Source: CAXBID01 sp963815305
GTDB lineage: Bacteria; Bacteroidota; Bacteroidia; Flavobacteriales; Flavobacteriaceae
NCBI GenBank assembly: GCA_963815305.1
Contig: CAWFFW010000001.1
Location: 1,054,001-1,118,000 of the forward strand
Direction: 5' to 3'
Length of the DNA stretch: 64,000 nucleotides
The position numbers and the translations under genes were made by a program. Below, piece after piece: positions 62,951 to 64,000 of the stretch (position 1 is the first letter of the stretch; the number at the start of each line of letters is the position of its first letter). The notes beneath the pieces were generated by a model, which did no database searches, was not told where the DNA came from, and saw nothing but the letters and a program-made list of their open reading frames with translations.

Positions 62951-63189
62951 TACAAATGTAAACAATTACCATTTTACAATTGTAAACAAATAAAATTCAT
63001 CAAATTGTATACAGATGTAAACCGATAGTTCTAAATCATAAAGATTTGGTAAGTATAAATTTAAAATTATATTTAAACAATTTAATATCATTTATTTATA
63101 TAAATTTATTTAATGTAAAACTTTAAAATATTCAGTAATAAATATATTTTTTTATCCATCTTTTAAGCATTATTATTACATTTGTAAAG
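62951..63189. promoter_or_regulatory. Four-copy operator-like array TACAnnTGTAAA(C/G)
   Basis: Identical in pattern at 62951-62963 (TACAAATGTAAAC), 62975-62987 (TACAATTGTAAAC), 63010-63022 (TACAGATGTAAAC) and 63177-63189 (TACATTTGTAAAG). All have the ACA-N2-TGT dyad with AAA to the right. Copy 1 overlaps the TACATTTG -7 box of the M14 gene on the minus strand; copy 4 overlaps the -7 box (63177-63184) of the XRE gene on the plus strand. A TGTATACA palindrome sits at 63006-63013. Binding by the XRE protein would block both promoters; that link is inference. Confidence 0.65.
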
Positions 63190-63214
63190 TAAAAAATCGC
63201 CAAGTCTATTTACA

Positions 63215-63589
63215 ATGATAAACACTGAAAAATTTACAAAAAGACTGCAAAAGGTAATTGAATATTATGGTGAATCTGCCTCTTCTTTCGCCGAAAAAAT
63301 AGGTGTACAACGCTCTAGTATTTCACACATTTTATCTGGCAGAAATAAACCAAGTCTAGACTTTGTTTTAAAAATTCTTTCCTTTTATCCTGAAGTTGAA
63401 TTGTATTGGCTATTGAATGGAAAAGGTGATTTTCCAGCCTCCAATATTACTCAAGACAAAAACGTTGAAACACATCCTTTATCAATCAAGAAAAATATTG
63501 AAAAAAATGAAGCTTTAGAAACGGATAAAATTATTCAAAGAATTGTTATTTTTTATTCTGACGGAAGTTTTGAAAATTTTGAAAATTGA
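63215..63589 (+). CDS. XRE-family HTH regulator
   Basis: A 124-residue protein. The helix-turn-helix covers about 5-70: FTKRLQKVIEYYGESASSFA, EKIGVQRSSISHILSGRNKP and SLDFVLKILSFYPEVELYWL, LNGKGDFP. The remaining 50 residues are charged (KKNIEKNEALETDK) and end IVIFYSDGSFENFE. This resembles phage-CI-style XRE repressors. The four copies of a dyad upstream and the divergent peptidase suggest local control including its own gene. Origin from a phage or plasmid is possible; no phage genes are nearby. Confidence 0.88.
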   Translation: MINTEKFTKRLQKVIEYYGESASSFAEKIGVQRSSISHILSGRNKPSLDFVLKILSFYPEVELYWLLNGKGDFPASNITQDKNVETHPLSIKKNIEKNEALETDKIIQRIVIFYSDGSFENFEN

Positions 63590-63610
63590 TAGTAACGTTT
63601 AGTAAATTTG
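63578..63610 (+). promoter_or_regulatory. Bacteroidota promoter for the small lipoprotein gene
   Basis: TTTG (63578-63581) and TAAATTTG (63603-63610) with a 21-base spacer fit the consensus exactly. It rules out the TTG at 63608 as a start and points to the ATG at 63629. Confidence 0.75.
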
Positions 63611-63628
63611 CATAAAGCTAAATATACT

Positions 63629-63997
63629 ATGAAACCCATTTATTTAATTTCCTTTTTACTTTTAACAAACTGCTACGAAACTTCAAGAAATTGTAAAGAT
63701 TTTAAAACTGGTAAGTTTTACAGTGAGGTGTTTATAAATGATGAATTATATAAATCTGAGTTTACTAGAACTAACGATTTACAAGTTGAGAGGTATAATA
63801 ACCAAATAGATTCTTCACAATTAAGATGGATAAACGACTGCGAGGTTGTTTTTAAGACCATAAATCCTAAAAACAGAACAGATAAAAAAGATATTCATCT
63901 TAAAATATTAACAACCACTGATTCCTCCTATACTTTTGAGTATTCTTACGTGGGCGATATTAAAAAACAAAAAGGAATAGCGTATAAAATAAATTAA
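63629..63997 (+). CDS. Small lipoprotein of unknown function
   Basis: A 122-residue protein, from the ATG at 63629 (MKPIYLISFLLLTNCYETSR). The signal ends in LLTNC, so Cys15 carries the lipid. The mature part begins with CKDFKTGKFYSEVFI and has IDSSQLRWINDCEVVFKTIN, with a small beta-sandwich look and Cys pairs that may form disulfides. It resembles small flavobacterial outer membrane lipoproteins of unknown role. It is complete, with TAA at 63995-63997, just inside the window edge. Confidence 0.75.
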   Translation: MKPIYLISFLLLTNCYETSRNCKDFKTGKFYSEVFINDELYKSEFTRTNDLQVERYNNQIDSSQLRWINDCEVVFKTINPKNRTDKKDIHLKILTTTDSSYTFEYSYVGDIKKQKGIAYKIN

Positions 63998-64000
63998 GCT

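Noticed and set aside
1..64000. tRNA, rRNA, CRISPR, T-box and prophage genes
   Set aside because: No cloverleaf-type sequence, no rRNA-like stretch, no regularly spaced repeats and no T-box were seen on either strand; small RNA genes could still be missed by eye.

Overview
The window reads as chromosome of a low-G+C member of the Bacteroidota, almost certainly family Flavobacteriaceae. Evidence: a SusD/SusE-type glycan utilisation locus, type IX secretion (T9SS) sorting tails, a PorX regulator, promoters of the TTTG-N19-21-TAnnTTTG type with few Shine-Dalgarno sites, a lpxC-fabZ fusion, a HAD-type bifunctional hisB, and long-form hisG. I cannot name genus or species. No rRNA, tRNA, CRISPR array or intact insertion sequence was seen.

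Layout. 1-6152 (+): end of a polysaccharide utilisation locus (SusD end, SusE-like lipoprotein, two different GH30 lipoproteins, one T9SS-exported carbohydrate-binding protein), closed by a terminator. 6219-7164: a gene graveyard with a sugar-transporter remnant, a degenerate repeat and a broken small gene touching norB. 7165-10560: nitric-oxide module (quinol NO reductase, cupin, Rrf2 regulator) and a DsbA remnant. 10818-16570 (+): OMP85-like barrel, second copy of the degenerate repeat, parDE toxin-antitoxin, OmpA-like lipoprotein, membrane proteins and an MscS channel. 16673-24761 (-): PhoX-like T9SS protein, the leucine operon leuC-leuD-leuA-leuB, a thioesterase and a DUF72 protein. 24883-30874: small conserved genes, a second MscS channel, Dps, a glycosyltransferase and TruA. 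30957-38327 (-): complete histidine operon hisG-D-C-B-H-A-F-IE, preceded by a histidine-rich leader peptide and an attenuator. 38633-50011: thioredoxin-like protein, frameshifted prohibitin-like gene, large von Willebrand-like membrane protein, fabG, and an envelope operon (HD protein, lpxD-lpxC-fabZ fused in frame, lpxA, efp, an lpxD paralogue, sucD). 50112-63997: porX, tsaE, a small exported peptide overlapping a membrane protein gene, a TonB-dependent receptor-like barrel, ald, DUF4258 protein, sugar transferase, proline dehydrogenase, aroB, a Wza-like export lipoprotein, an Lrp regulator, an M14 carboxypeptidase, an XRE regulator and a small lipoprotein.

How parts work together. PorX controls T9SS, which would export the two tail-bearing proteins seen here (5166-6152 and 16673-18283). 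The lipid A genes share one transcription unit with FabZ, EF-P and succinyl-CoA synthetase alpha. The strongest regulatory signals are: (i) the his leader, with four His codons in five, followed by mutually exclusive antiterminator and terminator hairpins; (ii) four copies of TACAnnTGTAAA(C/G) between the M14 peptidase gene and the divergent XRE regulator; (iii) a shared motif in front of the Rrf2 gene and the cupin-norB pair. Four of the his intercistronic gaps carry repeat-like sequences. Decay is visible at several places (sugar transporter, PRPP-synthetase-like gene, DsbA fragment, prohibitin-like gene).
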